The notes: generated by a model not told the origin, from the sequence alone. A stretch of DNA of 64,000 nt from an uncultured Bacteroidales bacterium (GCA_902800305.1 CADCDP010000020.1:16139-80138); one strand, 5' to 3'; positions 8,606-18,502 are shown, counted from the first letter of the stretch. Translations and numbers: made by a program.

Positions 8606-9853
8606 GTGAGCTTCGAACTTTTTATAGCAAAACGAATTTATGCTGACAAGGCAGAGGACGGGGAACGGTTTTCTCGTCCTGCTATTCGTATTGCGATGCT
8701 TGGGGTCGCCATAGGTGTGGCAGTCATGCTGATTAGCCTTGCTGTCGTATTGGGCTTCAAGCATGAAGTGAGTTCGAAGGTGATAGGCTTTGGCAGCCAC
8801 ATTCAAGTGTTAAGCCTCACACAGAATCAGAACTACGAGATGCTGCCTGTGCTGACCAACGACACCCTTGTCCGAAAGGTAAAGAAGGTGCATGGCATCG
8901 ACCACATCCAGCGTTTTGCCACCAAACTCGGCATCCTCAAGACCGACGAAAACTTTCGGGGATTGACTTTCAAAGGGGTGGGTGAGGACTACGACCTTTC
9001 TTTCTTCCGCAGTTGCTTGGTGGATGGTGAAATACCCAAATTCTCATCCCAAAAAGCTTCCAATGAGATACTGCTCTCGCAGAAGGTGGCTGCCGACCTT
9101 GGCGTGAAGACGGGTGACAAAATCTTTGCTTACTTCATGGGGGAAGAATCCATGCGTGCTCGTCGCTTCAAGATTGCAGGAGTCTTTGCCACCAACATGA
9201 ACGACTACGACAAGAACTTTGTCATTACCGACATCTATACGGTGCGCAAGCTCAATGGTTGGGATGAAGAAATGTCGTCGGGGCTGGAAGTGACTGTCAA
9301 GGATTTCGACCAGTTGGAAATGCTTGTGTCCAAGCTCCAGTTCATCCATTTAGGAGTAGATAGAAACGGAGTGACATACGGAGTGTTCAGCATCAAAGAC
9401 ATCGCCGCCCATACTTTTGCATGGTTGGCGGTGCTCGACATGAACGTGGTGATGATTCTCATCTTGATGATACTCGTCAGTGCCTTTACGGTGGTCAGTG
9501 GATTGCTCATCATCATGCTTGAACGCATCAGCATGATTGGCACGTTGAAAGTCTTAGGTGCCACCAATGTTGCTGTGAGAAAAATCTTCATACATTTCAG
9601 CATCATGCTGGTGGGTAAAGGACTTCTGTGGGGCAATGCGGTGGGATTGCTTATCTGTTGGGTGCAACAGCAGTTCCGTTTGATTTCGCTCGACGCTTCG
9701 GTCTATTACATCGACTCTGTGCCTATTCGCTTCGACTGGTTGCTCATTTTGGGCATCAATGTCGCCACCTTCCTCATCTCCACATTGGTCATTTGGGGGA
9801 GTTCCCACCTTATTAGCATAGGCAAGCCCTCTGAAACGATGAGGTATGAATAA
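8606..9853 (+). CDS. FtsX/LolC-LolE-like ABC transporter permease
   Basis: 415 residues beginning at GTG (MSFELFIAKRIYADK). Architecture is that of lipoprotein-releasing permeases: one membrane helix near residues 27-50 (IAMLGVAIGVAVMLISLAVV), a large periplasmic MacB-like domain, then three helices in the C-terminal FtsX domain (VVMILILMILVSAFTVVSGLL and two more). It probably extracts lipoproteins or drives another mechanical export step with a LolD-type ATPase encoded elsewhere; no ATPase is adjacent. No good ATG fits the N-terminus, so GTG is accepted. It is only 27 bases downstream of the aminotransferase, the gap being filled by octamer repeats. Confidence 0.85.
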   Translation: MSFELFIAKRIYADKAEDGERFSRPAIRIAMLGVAIGVAVMLISLAVVLGFKHEVSSKVIGFGSHIQVLSLTQNQNYEMLPVLTNDTLVRKVKKVHGIDHIQRFATKLGILKTDENFRGLTFKGVGEDYDLSFFRSCLVDGEIPKFSSQKASNEILLSQKVAADLGVKTGDKIFAYFMGEESMRARRFKIAGVFATNMNDYDKNFVITDIYTVRKLNGWDEEMSSGLEVTVKDFDQLEMLVSKLQFIHLGVDRNGVTYGVFSIKDIAAHTFAWLAVLDMNVVMILILMILVSAFTVVSGLLIIMLERISMIGTLKVLGATNVAVRKIFIHFSIMLVGKGLLWGNAVGLLICWVQQQFRLISLDASVYYIDSVPIRFDWLLILGINVATFLISTLVIWGSSHLISIGKPSETMRYE

Positions 9854-9901
9854 GATGGAAATGTGGCTTTATATACAATCCTAAGAAGTCCTATAAAAAC
9901 C

Positions 9902-9957
9902 ACTAAACAACCAAACCACTAAACAACTAAACAACAAAACAACTAAACAACACACAT
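9902..9957 (+). repeat. Octamer tandem repeat in the valS leader (ACTAAACA-like, about seven units)
   Basis: ACTAAACA, ACCAAACC, ACTAAACA, ACTAAACA, ACAAAACA, ACTAAACA and ACACACAT follow one another with an exact 8-bp period and end ten bases before the valS ATG. The leader is almost free of G, so it would be unstructured in the mRNA. Confidence 0.9.
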
Positions 9958-9966
9958 ATATATATT

Positions 9967-12720
9967 ATGGAATTAGCCAAAAATTATAGTCCTTCCGAAG
10001 TGGAAGGCAAGTGGTATCAGTACTGGCTCGACCATAAGCTCTTTGCCAGCAAACCCGATGGTCGTGAACCTTACACCATTGTGATTCCGCCACCCAACGT
10101 GACGGGTGTGCTCCACATGGGGCACATGCTCAACAACACCATTCAAGACATCCTCATCCGCAAGGCACGTATTGACGGCAAGAATGCTTGTTGGGTGCCG
10201 GGCACCGACCATGCTTCCATTGCTACAGAAGCCAAAGTGGTGAACCGTCTTGCCGAGCAGGGAATCAAGAAGCGCGACCTCACTCGTGATGAGTTCTTGA
10301 AACATGCCTGGGCATGGACAGATGAACACGGTGGTATCATCCTCAAGCAGTTGCGTCGATTGGGCGCATCGTGCGACTGGGACAGAACGGCTTTCACGAT
10401 GGACGAGAAGCGTAGTGAAAGCGTGCTCAAAGTGTTCGTTGACCTCTATAAGAAAGGACTCATCTATCGTGGTCTTCGCATGGTCAACTGGGATCCCAAG
10501 GCGCAGACGGTACTCTCTACAGAGGAAGTGATCTACCGCGACGAGAAGAGCCACCTCTTCCACCTGAAGTATTATGTAGCTGACCCAGAGAACCTCACAT
10601 CGGTAGGTAGCAAGGTTTCTATCGACACGTTGGAAAAGGAAGGTAATATCATCCATAAGGACGCCAAAGGGTACTACGCTGTGGTGGCCACCACACGTCC
10701 TGAAACCATCATGGGTGATACAGCCATGTGCATCAATCCCAAAGACCCAAAGAACCAGTGGTTGCGTGGCCACAAGGTGATTGTGCCACTCGTGAACCGT
10801 GTCATCCCCGTCATCGAAGACCGCTATGTTGATATCGAGTTTGGTACAGGCTGTTTGAAGGTCACTCCTGCTCACGATGTGAACGACTACGCTTTGGGTA
10901 AGGCGCACAACCTCGAAACCATCGACATCTTCAATCCCGACGGCACCCTCTCCGAAGCCGCAGGACTCTATGTGGGGCAAGACCGTATGGAGGTACGTAA
11001 GCAGATTACCATCGACTTGAAAGCCGCAGGTCTCATGGAGAAGGTGGAAGATTACGACAACAAGGTGGGCTACTCAGAGCGCAACCAAGACACCGCTGTG
11101 GAGCCTCGTCTTTGCAAGCAGTGGTTCCTCTCGATGAAGCACTTTGCCGACATCGCTTTGCCACCCGTGCTTGAAGGTAAGATTAAATTCTATCCGACCA
11201 AATACGTCAACACCTATCGCAACTGGATGGAGAACATTCAGGACTGGTGCATCAGCCGTCAGCTTTGGTGGGGCCATCGCATCCCTGCTTACTTCCTGCC
11301 CACAGCTGAAGACGAGGAAGAGAAATACGTGGTGGCACTCACACCCGAAGAGGCTTTGGAAGAGGCACACAAGCTCAAGGGCTACGAGAACATCACCATC
11401 GACCAGCTGCGTCACGACGAGGATGCCCTCGATACGTGGTTCTCTTCATGGCTTTGGCCTATCTCGCTCTTCGATGGCATCAACAATCCTGGCAACGAGG
11501 AAATCAACTACTACTATCCCACTTGTGACCTCGTGACAGCTCCCGACATCATTTTCTTCTGGGTGGCTCGCATGATAATGGCTGGTGAAGAATACCAGAA
11601 GGATGTGCCTTTCCGCAACGTCTATTTCACCGGTGTTGTGCGCGACAAACTGGGTCGCAAGATGTCGAAGTCGCTGGGCAACTCGCCTGACCCCATTGGT
11701 CTTATCGAGAAGTACGGAGCCGATGGTGTGCGAATGGGTATGCTCCTTTCCGCTCCAGCAGGTAACGACATCCTCTTCGACGAACAGCTTTGTCAGCAGG
11801 GCGCCGCTTTCTGCAACAAGATTTGGAACGCTTTCCGTCTTGTGCAGGGTTGGGAGGTAAAGGAAGACCTTCAGCAGCCAGAAGAAAACAAGAAGACCAT
11901 CGCTTGGATGGAGGCGACCATCAAGAAGGCGCTCGTCGAGATAAACGACCTCTACTCTAAATATCGTCTGAACGAGGCCCTCATGGCAGTCTTCAAGCTC
12001 TTCACCGACGAGTTCTCGGGTTGGTATCTGGAGATGATTAAGCCTGCTTATCAAGCACCTATCGATGCTGAGACCTTCCAAGCAACGCTCAACTTCTTCG
12101 AGCAGCTGATGAAAATCATTCACCCCTTCATGCCGTTCATCACCGAAGAGCTTTACCAGCACATCGCAGAGCGCAAGGAAGGTGAGAGCATTATGGTTGA
12201 CCCACTCATTCTCGATGCACCTACCGATGAGGAAAAGCGTCTGATTGCCCAATATGATGAGGCTAAGCAAGTTATCTCAGGTGTTCGTGCCGTTCGTCAG
12301 AGTAAGAACATTTCACCTCGTGAACCGCTGACCCTCGAAGTTGTAGTTGCTTCTCCTGATGACAAAAACATCACTCGTTGTCCTTCTCTTGGCTCCATCA
12401 TCAAGAAGATGGCCTCTCTTGCCGACATTCTCTATGTACAGAGCAAGAGCGACGGAACCTCCACCTTCTTGCTGGGCACCACAGAGTATGCCGTTCAGCT
12501 TGGCAACCTCATCGACACTGAGGCTGAAATCCAGAAGATGGAAGCAGAGCTGAAGCACCTGCAAGGTTTCCTCGTTGGCGTGAAGAAGAAACTCAGCAAC
12601 GAGCGTTTCGTGGCCAATGCTCCTGCCCAAGTGGTGGAACTCGAACGCAAGAAGCAGAGCGACGCAGAAACCAAGATTGCAGCACTCACAGAGAGCCTTG
12701 CCAAACTGAAGAAAGCATAA
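9967..12720 (+). CDS. valS: Valyl-tRNA synthetase
   Basis: 917 residues, a normal length for class Ia ValRS. The HIGH motif appears in [15 protein letters not shown] (about residues 42-56) and the KMSKS loop in [14 protein letters not shown] (about 560). The CP1 editing domain carries [14 protein letters not shown], and the C-terminal coiled coil (about 850-917) is the tRNA-binding arm typical of ValRS. The enzyme charges tRNA-Val and hydrolyses mischarged Thr-tRNA-Val. The ATG follows a repeat-rich leader; no clear Shine-Dalgarno sequence is seen, which is common in Bacteroidota. It is followed 23 bases later by a GNAT gene. Confidence 0.97.
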   Translation: MELAKNYSPSEVEGKWYQYWLDHKLFASKPDGREPYTIVIPPPNVTGVLHMGHMLNNTIQDILIRKARIDGKNACWVPGTDHASIATEAKVVNRLAEQGIKKRDLTRDEFLKHAWAWTDEHGGIILKQLRRLGASCDWDRTAFTMDEKRSESVLKVFVDLYKKGLIYRGLRMVNWDPKAQTVLSTEEVIYRDEKSHLFHLKYYVADPENLTSVGSKVSIDTLEKEGNIIHKDAKGYYAVVATTRPETIMGDTAMCINPKDPKNQWLRGHKVIVPLVNRVIPVIEDRYVDIEFGTGCLKVTPAHDVNDYALGKAHNLETIDIFNPDGTLSEAAGLYVGQDRMEVRKQITIDLKAAGLMEKVEDYDNKVGYSERNQDTAVEPRLCKQWFLSMKHFADIALPPVLEGKIKFYPTKYVNTYRNWMENIQDWCISRQLWWGHRIPAYFLPTAEDEEEKYVVALTPEEALEEAHKLKGYENITIDQLRHDEDALDTWFSSWLWPISLFDGINNPGNEEINYYYPTCDLVTAPDIIFFWVARMIMAGEEYQKDVPFRNVYFTGVVRDKLGRKMSKSLGNSPDPIGLIEKYGADGVRMGMLLSAPAGNDILFDEQLCQQGAAFCNKIWNAFRLVQGWEVKEDLQQPEENKKTIAWMEATIKKALVEINDLYSKYRLNEALMAVFKLFTDEFSGWYLEMIKPAYQAPIDAETFQATLNFFEQLMKIIHPFMPFITEELYQHIAERKEGESIMVDPLILDAPTDEEKRLIAQYDEAKQVISGVRAVRQSKNISPREPLTLEVVVASPDDKNITRCPSLGSIIKKMASLADILYVQSKSDGTSTFLLGTTEYAVQLGNLIDTEAEIQKMEAELKHLQGFLVGVKKKLSNERFVANAPAQVVELERKKQSDAETKIAALTESLAKLKKA

Positions 12721-12743
12721 TGCGCTGCTGAGCGTATCACACA

Positions 12744-13265
12744 ATGGTAACCATCAGAAATGCACGTCCAGAAAATGCCGAAGCGATGTTGGCCATCTAT
12801 GCACCCTACGTGGAGCAGACAGCCATCACGTTTGAGTATGATGTGCCCACAGAGGAAGAGTTTCGGGGGAGGATAGAGAAGGTGCAGAGGACGTATCCGT
12901 GGTTGGTGGCTGAGGACGGTGGAAAAGTTGTGGGGTATGCCTACGCCAGTGCTTTCAAGGAGCGGGCTGCCTATCAGTGGGCAGTTGAGACTTCCATCTA
13001 TGTATCCATGGGGCAAAAGCGGCAGGGCATTGGGCGTTTGCTGCATGAAAGCTTAGAGACCGCTCTTCGGAAACAGGGCATCTTGAACATGAATGCCTGT
13101 ATTTCTTATATTGACCCTGAGGATGAATACCTGACGCTTGACAGCGTTCGTTTCCATGAACGATTGGGCTACCAGCAGGTGGCTCATTTCCATCAGTGCG
13201 GTCTCAAGTTCGGGCGTTGGTACGACATGATTTGGATGGAGAAACTCATTGGAAGACATCAATAA
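12744..13265 (+). CDS. GNAT N-acetyltransferase, phosphinothricin/methionine-sulfone acetyltransferase-like
   Basis: 173 residues with the full GNAT fold. IRNARPENAEAMLAIYAPYVEQTAITFEY at the N-terminus and the acetyl-CoA loop GQKRQGIGRLLHESL are typical of the Pat/Bar/MnaT subgroup, as is the late segment VRFHERLGYQQVAHFHQCG. Members acetylate the amino group of phosphinothricin, methionine sulfoximine or related toxic amino acids; the natural substrate here is unknown. It is probably cotranscribed with valS. The start at ATG 12744 gives the expected first beta strand. Confidence 0.85.
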   Translation: MVTIRNARPENAEAMLAIYAPYVEQTAITFEYDVPTEEEFRGRIEKVQRTYPWLVAEDGGKVVGYAYASAFKERAAYQWAVETSIYVSMGQKRQGIGRLLHESLETALRKQGILNMNACISYIDPEDEYLTLDSVRFHERLGYQQVAHFHQCGLKFGRWYDMIWMEKLIGRHQ

Positions 13266-13278
13266 AAAAGATAAAGAC

Positions 13279-14379
13279 ATGAGACGAACACTTTTAGGAA
13301 TGGTCTTGGCTTTCATCGCCATCACAGCCTTTGGACAGACCACAGAAAGGGCTGCCGATGCTCCGAAACCCCAGTTCACGACGGTGAAGGAAAACCCCAT
13401 CACCAGTGTGAAAAACCAGCATCGCAGCGGAACCTGTTGGGACTTTGCCACGTTAGGCTTTTTCGAATCGGAGATTCTGCGTCGAACGGGACGCACCTAC
13501 GACCTGTGTGAAATGTTTGTGGTGAACAAGGACTACATGGATTGTGCCACCCACTATGTGAGGATGCACGGTTACAGTCAAATCACAGAGGGAGGTTCAG
13601 CCGACGATGTGCTGGAAGTGCTTCAACGTCATGGCATTTGCCCCGAAGAGGCCATGCCAGCACCAGGCTCCTTGGTAGGCGATACTTTGGCCAATTTCAA
13701 GACCTTCATTCCGAAGCTGGAAGAGGCCATCCGTCGGGCCGTGAAGGACGAGAAACATCCTGCCGACCATTGGCAAGATTCGGTGCAGGAAGTCATCGAC
13801 CAGCATGTGGGGCAGTGTCCTGAGACTTTCATTTATGAGGGCAAAACCTACACACCTCAGTCGTTTGCCCAAAGTCTCGGACTCGATTGGAACGACTATG
13901 TGAGCCTGACCAGCTACACCCATCATCCATTCGATGCGTGGTTCATCATCGAAGCACCCTACAAGTGGCGACTCAAGCCCAGCTACAACATCCCGCTCGA
14001 AAGTCTTCTTAATGTGCTCGACCGAGCATTGGAGGCTGGCTATTGTGTGGCTTGGGGAGGCGATGTGTCGGGCGACTTCACCCGTACAGGACTTGCCACC
14101 TTGCCCGATGGCATAGTGCCCACCCAGCAGTTGCGTCAGGAGCAGTGGAACGATTGGACATTCACCTACGACCACGTCATGCTCATCTACGGCATGGCAA
14201 AAGACGGGCAAGGCAAGCCCTATTACATGGTCAAAAATTCGTGGGGAAGAAGTGGCGACTATCAAGGTACGTGGTATATGTCGCGTGACTACATGGCACT
14301 CAACACCACCTATCTCTTCCTCAATCGCCAAGCCTTACCCAAACCATTGAACAAAGCTATGGAGAAGCATCGCTTCTGA
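13279..14379 (+). CDS. Secreted C1-family (papain/bleomycin hydrolase-like) cysteine peptidase
   Basis: 366 residues from MRRTLLGMVLAFIAITAFGQ, a signal peptide with a plausible cleavage after AFG. The catalytic triad is visible: Cys53 in SGTCWDFATLGFFESE, His299 in YDHVMLIYG and Asn320 in VKNSWGRSG. It belongs to the aminopeptidase C/bleomycin hydrolase side of family C1, which cleaves peptides from the N-terminus; with a signal peptide it would act in the periplasm or outside. A start ten codons upstream (13249, overlapping the GNAT gene) is possible but would place charged residues before the signal sequence. A convergent RNase Z gene follows. Confidence 0.85.
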   Translation: MRRTLLGMVLAFIAITAFGQTTERAADAPKPQFTTVKENPITSVKNQHRSGTCWDFATLGFFESEILRRTGRTYDLCEMFVVNKDYMDCATHYVRMHGYSQITEGGSADDVLEVLQRHGICPEEAMPAPGSLVGDTLANFKTFIPKLEEAIRRAVKDEKHPADHWQDSVQEVIDQHVGQCPETFIYEGKTYTPQSFAQSLGLDWNDYVSLTSYTHHPFDAWFIIEAPYKWRLKPSYNIPLESLLNVLDRALEAGYCVAWGGDVSGDFTRTGLATLPDGIVPTQQLRQEQWNDWTFTYDHVMLIYGMAKDGQGKPYYMVKNSWGRSGDYQGTWYMSRDYMALNTTYLFLNRQALPKPLNKAMEKHRF

Positions 14380-14405
14380 GGTGCTTGTCCATTGAATGTT
14401 AAATC

Positions 14406-14450
14406 CGACGGGATGAAAGTGGCAGTCACAGCGTCACTTTCATCCCGTCG
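14406..14450. repeat. 16-bp perfect inverted repeat between convergent genes
   Basis: Arms 14406-14421 and 14435-14450 (CGACGGGATGAAAGTG and its complement) flank a 13-base loop. The right arm is the last codons of RNase Z. It may stop or stabilise both convergent transcripts, but neither side has the T-run of a classical intrinsic terminator. Confidence 0.7.
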
Positions 14451-15340
14451 TTAGCTAATAGCGTGTTGGGGAAAATCCGTTGAGCCTCTTGCAGGAGCAT
14501 TTCTTCGGACTTGTAACGTGAAGAAAAGTGTCCGAGCATCAATTTCCCTACTTGTGCATCTTTCGCTATTTCAGCAGCTTGTGTAGCTGTGCTGTGATGC
14601 GTATTCTTGGCCAAGAGAGCATGTTCGGAAGTGAAGGTCGCTTCATGATAGAGGCACGTCACCCCTTGTAGTAGGTCTGCCAGTTGGGGACGAAAAGCCG
14701 TGTCGGTGCAATAGGCGTATGAACGCACAGGGTCGGGTGGGGTGGTGAGACGCTGATGGGGGATGACAGTCCCGTCAGGCATCGTCCAATCCATTCCAGC
14801 CTTGATGTTGTTGATTTGGGAGAGGGGAATCTGGTAATAATCGATGGCATCGCGGCGTATGTGTGGCAAGGTAGGTTTCTCACGGAAGAGGTAGCCGCAG
14901 CAAGGCACACGATGGGAGAGAGGAAGGGTGGAAATCTCTACGGAACGATCTTCGTAGATGAGCTGGGGTTTCTTTGTGTCTATCTCATGCAGAAGAATCT
15001 CGAAAGGAGACTCTGCACAGAAATAGTCTATTTGTGGCTGGAAGATGCACTGGAGGTCTTGGGGACCATACACATGAAGGCTTTGGAGCCTTCCCAGCAA
15101 TCTCAGAGTGGAGAGCAGTCCTATAAGTCCAAACACATGGTCGCCATGCAGATGGGTGAGGAAGATGGCTCTCAGATGGGTGAAGTTGATGTGAGAACGG
15201 CGCAGAGCCATTTGGGTTCCTTCGGCACAATCGAGCATGAAGAGCTTCTCTCTCACGTTCACCACTTGCACCGAACTGAGGTGCTTGGGTGTTGGCAGGG
15301 CTGCACCACAGCCCAAGATGTTAATCTCAAATTTTTCCAT
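14426..15340 (-). CDS. rnz: Ribonuclease Z
   Basis: 304 residues, the usual size of the short bacterial tRNase Z. The metallo-beta-lactamase zinc motif HxHxDH is seen in FLTHLHGDHVFGLIGLL (about residues 61-77). Other zinc ligands are likely in LYHEATF and LMLGHFSSRY. GCGAALPTPKHLSSVQV is the typical N-terminus. The enzyme matures tRNA 3' ends by endonucleolytic cleavage. Its ATG overlaps the stop codon of the upstream nuclease gene (TAATG), so translation is coupled. Its last codons form one arm of a hairpin (14406-14450). Confidence 0.93.
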   Translation of the reverse strand: MEKFEINILGCGAALPTPKHLSSVQVVNVREKLFMLDCAEGTQMALRRSHINFTHLRAIFLTHLHGDHVFGLIGLLSTLRLLGRLQSLHVYGPQDLQCIFQPQIDYFCAESPFEILLHEIDTKKPQLIYEDRSVEISTLPLSHRVPCCGYLFREKPTLPHIRRDAIDYYQIPLSQINNIKAGMDWTMPDGTVIPHQRLTTPPDPVRSYAYCTDTAFRPQLADLLQGVTCLYHEATFTSEHALLAKNTHHSTATQAAEIAKDAQVGKLMLGHFSSRYKSEEMLLQEAQRIFPNTLLANDGMKVTL

Positions 15341-18300
15341 TAGAATTGTTCTTTAGGATGGCGACGGCAGAATGTGAGGAAATCGCAGTATTGACAATTC
15401 TGTTCGTCGGCACATTGGCTGAAAGTGCCTTGGTTAGTGTGTTCAGGAGCTTCTTCTTCGTAAGGCGTAAATATTTCCGCCATTTTATTCGTGAGCAGGT
15501 CGGTGAATGCCTCGTCGTACTGCTGCTTGAAGTCCTCGATTTCCGCTTTCGATGTCCGATGATTGTCCGTGGAAGTATCAGGAGCAGAGAGCTTGACGAT
15601 GCCCGAATAGTTTTTGTCCATCTTCTTTGCAGGGTACATGAGCGATGGGACGATAGCTGTGTCGGCATATTCCGAAACGCCATGGGTCAGCACGTGTGCA
15701 TAATAGAACGTCTGCATGATGTGGTAGTTCTTCACACATTTCTCCACATCGAACAGGTCTGCCAGCGTATTGGCTGTTTGGGCATTGTTGCTGGTTTTAT
15801 AATCCACAATGCGCAGCCTGTTCCCGTTAGGCGATGCCAACAGGTCGAGTCGGTCGATATATCCACCTAAAAGCACTTGGAAAGCCTTTCCTCCCTGCTG
15901 GAGGTTCAGCAACGAAGTGTATTTCTGTTCTTGACTGACCACCATCAAATGCCCTCCTTCCTCTTCCAACTGTTTCGCCATTTGGGCATCAGCTTTCATC
16001 TGGTTGATGACAAACTCGCGGATGACGTGGCGGTTGATGAGTTGCGTGCCATTCAGCGTCATACGTCGGTCGATGCCATACCGAATCTCGTTGCCCTGAT
16101 CATCCTTTTCGGGCAGGTGGAAGAAGTTGATGGCAAAAGCATTGTTCAGTTTCTGGGTGATAAGCTCCTTGTTGTCAGCCAAAGCGTTCAGTTCTTCGCT
16201 TGAGAAAGGCTTCCCGATGTGAAGTTCGTACAGCTTCTGCATGGTGTAGTGGAAGAGCGTGCCAAACATCGGCTTATCCACATCCTCCGACACGTCTTGT
16301 TCGGGTCGCAAGCCAGCCACATAGTTGAAGTAGAACTTGAGCGGACACTTCATGTAGGTGTTGATGGCAGAGGGCGAAAAGATGCTTTCGGCGTTGAAAC
16401 GTTTGTGCAGTTGTTCCATCACCCTCCTGTCTTTCACAACGCGGTAGCTCTCCTGTGGTAACGTATCGCTGGCCGACGTAAAAGCCCGAAGGTCTATTTC
16501 CTGTCCCTCCCCGAAAAGGCGGTCTTTCTCTGCCAACGTCTGCAACATGAAACGCGACATCTCTCCTTTCCCGCTCCCCTCGGTGCTGGAGTTGTAGAGC
16601 AAGGTGATGTTCTCGGCTCGCTGCATCAAGCGGTAGTAATAATAAGCGTAGAGACTCACCTCCCTTTCGATGGTGGTCATCCCGTAAGCAGCTCGCAAGG
16701 TATAGGGGATGAGCGACGCACGTTTGTCAGACTTCGGCATTCGCCCTTCGTTCACCGACAGCATGACCACGTTGCGGAAATCGAGATTACGCGTCTCCAG
16801 CAATCCCATTACTTGAAGTCCCACCGCTGGCTCACCATGGAAGGGAATAGTGGCTTGGCGCATCAGTTGCAGGATGATTCTGGAGAGCGTTTCATCCCCC
16901 ACACACAAAGCGGCATTTTTCCCTTCTTGCAGCGTCTGGATTCGATTGACGATTGTATATGCCACAAAGACAGACTCCCTTTCCACTTCCCTTTTCATTT
17001 TTCCCTTTTCATTTTTCCCTTCACTATAGGAGTGTCCCACCATGGAGATGACATCCGCCAGATAGCCCGTCAGTCCTCCTCCCCCTTTGGGGGTTGGGGG
17101 GCATGGTGTGAAGATGCTGCATAAGACCTTATAGTCGGCAAAAGTCTCTTGGACGGGAAACACCACATTGTTCTTTCTCAGCCCCTCCAGTACTTCTTGA
17201 CACGCTTCACCCACCACCCTCTGAATGAGTGGATGCTTGAGCACAGCCGCGACGTATTTGTACCTCCAAGCACCGAAGCGAGTGCGCCCATGCACTTGAA
17301 GCTCAAGCAGCACCTGCATCAATGAGAATATCGGTGTGTTTGTCAATGGATAGCCCATCGTGATGTTGACAGCAGGAACACGCCCCATACTGTGCAGCAC
17401 AGACCCGAGCAGACGTTCATCGCAAAGCACAACAGCCGACTCCTGTAGCGGAGAGTCAGGCTTGATGTGGTCGCCTATCCATTGGGAGACATACCGCGAC
17501 TGCGCATTCTCTGTGGGCGATTCGATGAATCTGATGGTCTTAGGTTGGTGCATATTGTCGAACAAACCTTCATTCTCCAACTCTTTGCCCAGCTTGGCGA
17601 TGTTCTCGTCGATGAATTGCCCAGCCTCAAAGCTGTGAGTTTTTAAGTTTTTGAGTTTTTGAGTTTGTGAGTTTGTGTGTGAGTACGCCACATCATAGTC
17701 CCAATAGAATTTGGCATCACGATTTCTCTTGATGTAGCGGAACAACTCCAGCTCCGTCTTGTTCAGCACATTGAACCCCACCATCACGTAGGTTTCCGAA
17801 GCCAGACGCCCATCCACACGTTGGCGCAGCACCTCATCCTTGCCCGTCAACGCCTCCACCACCCAGCGTTTCAGCATCCCCTCATACACCATCGGCTCTC
17901 CCTCCGTAGGGTGGAGCAGGGCAGTACGGTAGGTTTCGTACAGGTCGGTCAGCGCATTCCAGAGCGTCCGAAACTGCGTCTTCAGCGACGAGTCGGGCGT
18001 GGCCGTGTTGAAGAAGTGACCGAAGAACTGTTCGATGGCCACTCGCTGCTCCTCTTCCAAAAACGAAAAATCAGTCATCTCCTTCCAGTCGGCTATGTTC
18101 ACAAACAGTTTCGACGGTTCCACCAAGTTGTTGTCGATGTCCTGAAAGTCACTCAACATCGTCTCCATCAGCGGCAAAAGCTGGTCGAGCGATTTCTGGG
18201 AGTTCATTCGCTGCCGATACACCTCAAACAATTTCACCGTTAGGAAGATGGGGTCGGCTACGACCTGGTCAGCCAGCGACGCAAACAACTCGCTGATGCT

Positions 18301-18465
18301 GGTGTAGGCAGGAGTCCACATCGTCCTTCCCTCCCCATTCTCCCACAGATATTGGTTAAAGAACAGCGAAGCCCGTTTGTTCGGGAAGACGATGGTCGTG
18401 TTTTCGAAACGGCCTTGTAGTTTGTTGTAGAGGTCGTCGGCTACGAGTTTCAGAAAGGGTGTCAT
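15340..18465 (-). CDS. addB: AddB-like PD-(D/E)XK nuclease (RecB-type double-strand-break repair)
   Basis: 1041 residues. The N-terminus TTIVFPNKRASLFFNQYLW is characteristic of the Bacteroidota AddB-like family, which lacks a Walker A motif. The C-terminal RecB nuclease has GGYIDRLD and RIVDYKTSN. One cysteine in TYMKCPLKFYF and three in CADEQNCQYCDFLTFC match the 4Fe-4S staple of AddB nucleases. It should process DNA ends with an AddA helicase, which is not adjacent here. Two stretches look inserted: heptamer repeats (16989-17023, with a proline/glycine stretch from a palindrome at 17073-17101) and octamer repeats (17637-17684), both kept in frame. Alternative name: PD-(D/E)XK nuclease family protein. 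Confidence 0.85.
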   Translation of the reverse strand: MTPFLKLVADDLYNKLQGRFENTTIVFPNKRASLFFNQYLWENGEGRTMWTPAYTSISELFASLADQVVADPIFLTVKLFEVYRQRMNSQKSLDQLLPLMETMLSDFQDIDNNLVEPSKLFVNIADWKEMTDFSFLEEEQRVAIEQFFGHFFNTATPDSSLKTQFRTLWNALTDLYETYRTALLHPTEGEPMVYEGMLKRWVVEALTGKDEVLRQRVDGRLASETYVMVGFNVLNKTELELFRYIKRNRDAKFYWDYDVAYSHTNSQTQKLKNLKTHSFEAGQFIDENIAKLGKELENEGLFDNMHQPKTIRFIESPTENAQSRYVSQWIGDHIKPDSPLQESAVVLCDERLLGSVLHSMGRVPAVNITMGYPLTNTPIFSLMQVLLELQVHGRTRFGAWRYKYVAAVLKHPLIQRVVGEACQEVLEGLRKNNVVFPVQETFADYKVLCSIFTPCPPTPKGGGGLTGYLADVISMVGHSYSEGKNEKGKMKREVERESVFVAYTIVNRIQTLQEGKNAALCVGDETLSRIILQLMRQATIPFHGEPAVGLQVMGLLETRNLDFRNVVMLSVNEGRMPKSDKRASLIPYTLRAAYGMTTIEREVSLYAYYYYRLMQRAENITLLYNSSTEGSGKGEMSRFMLQTLAEKDRLFGEGQEIDLRAFTSASDTLPQESYRVVKDRRVMEQLHKRFNAESIFSPSAINTYMKCPLKFYFNYVAGLRPEQDVSEDVDKPMFGTLFHYTMQKLYELHIGKPFSSEELNALADNKELITQKLNNAFAINFFHLPEKDDQGNEIRYGIDRRMTLNGTQLINRHVIREFVINQMKADAQMAKQLEEEGGHLMVVSQEQKYTSLLNLQQGGKAFQVLLGGYIDRLDLLASPNGNRLRIVDYKTSNNAQTANTLADLFDVEKCVKNYHIMQTFYYAHVLTHGVSEYADTAIVPSLMYPAKKMDKNYSGIVKLSAPDTSTDNHRTSKAEIEDFKQQYDEAFTDLLTNKMAEIFTPYEEEAPEHTNQGTFSQCADEQNCQYCDFLTFCRRHPKEQF
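16989..17023. repeat. Heptamer tandem repeat inside addB
   Basis: CCCTTTT, CATTTTT, CCCTTTT, CATTTTT and CCCTTCA run with a strict 7-bp period. In the minus-strand coding frame they read as a Lys/Glu/Gly-rich linker (EGKNEKGKMK). The reading frame stays open. Confidence 0.85.
17637..17684. repeat. Octamer tandem repeat inside addB
   Basis: GAGTTTTT, AAGTTTTT, GAGTTTTT, GAGTTTGT, GAGTTTGT and GTGTGAGT: six 8-bp units, 48 bases, so the frame of addB is preserved. They encode the polar linker HTNSQTQKLKNLKTHS. Confidence 0.88.
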
Positions 18466-18502
18466 GGTGAAGGTGTGTAAATACGTTTTGGGTTTTTGAA
18501 TT

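Noticed and set aside
11446..12270. 274-codon minus-strand open frame inside valS
   Set aside because: Antisense shadow of a conserved tRNA synthetase gene; no domain or promoter.
14406..14450. Classical intrinsic terminator between the peptidase and rnz
   Set aside because: The stem is perfect but neither strand has a T-run after it, so it is listed as an inverted repeat only.
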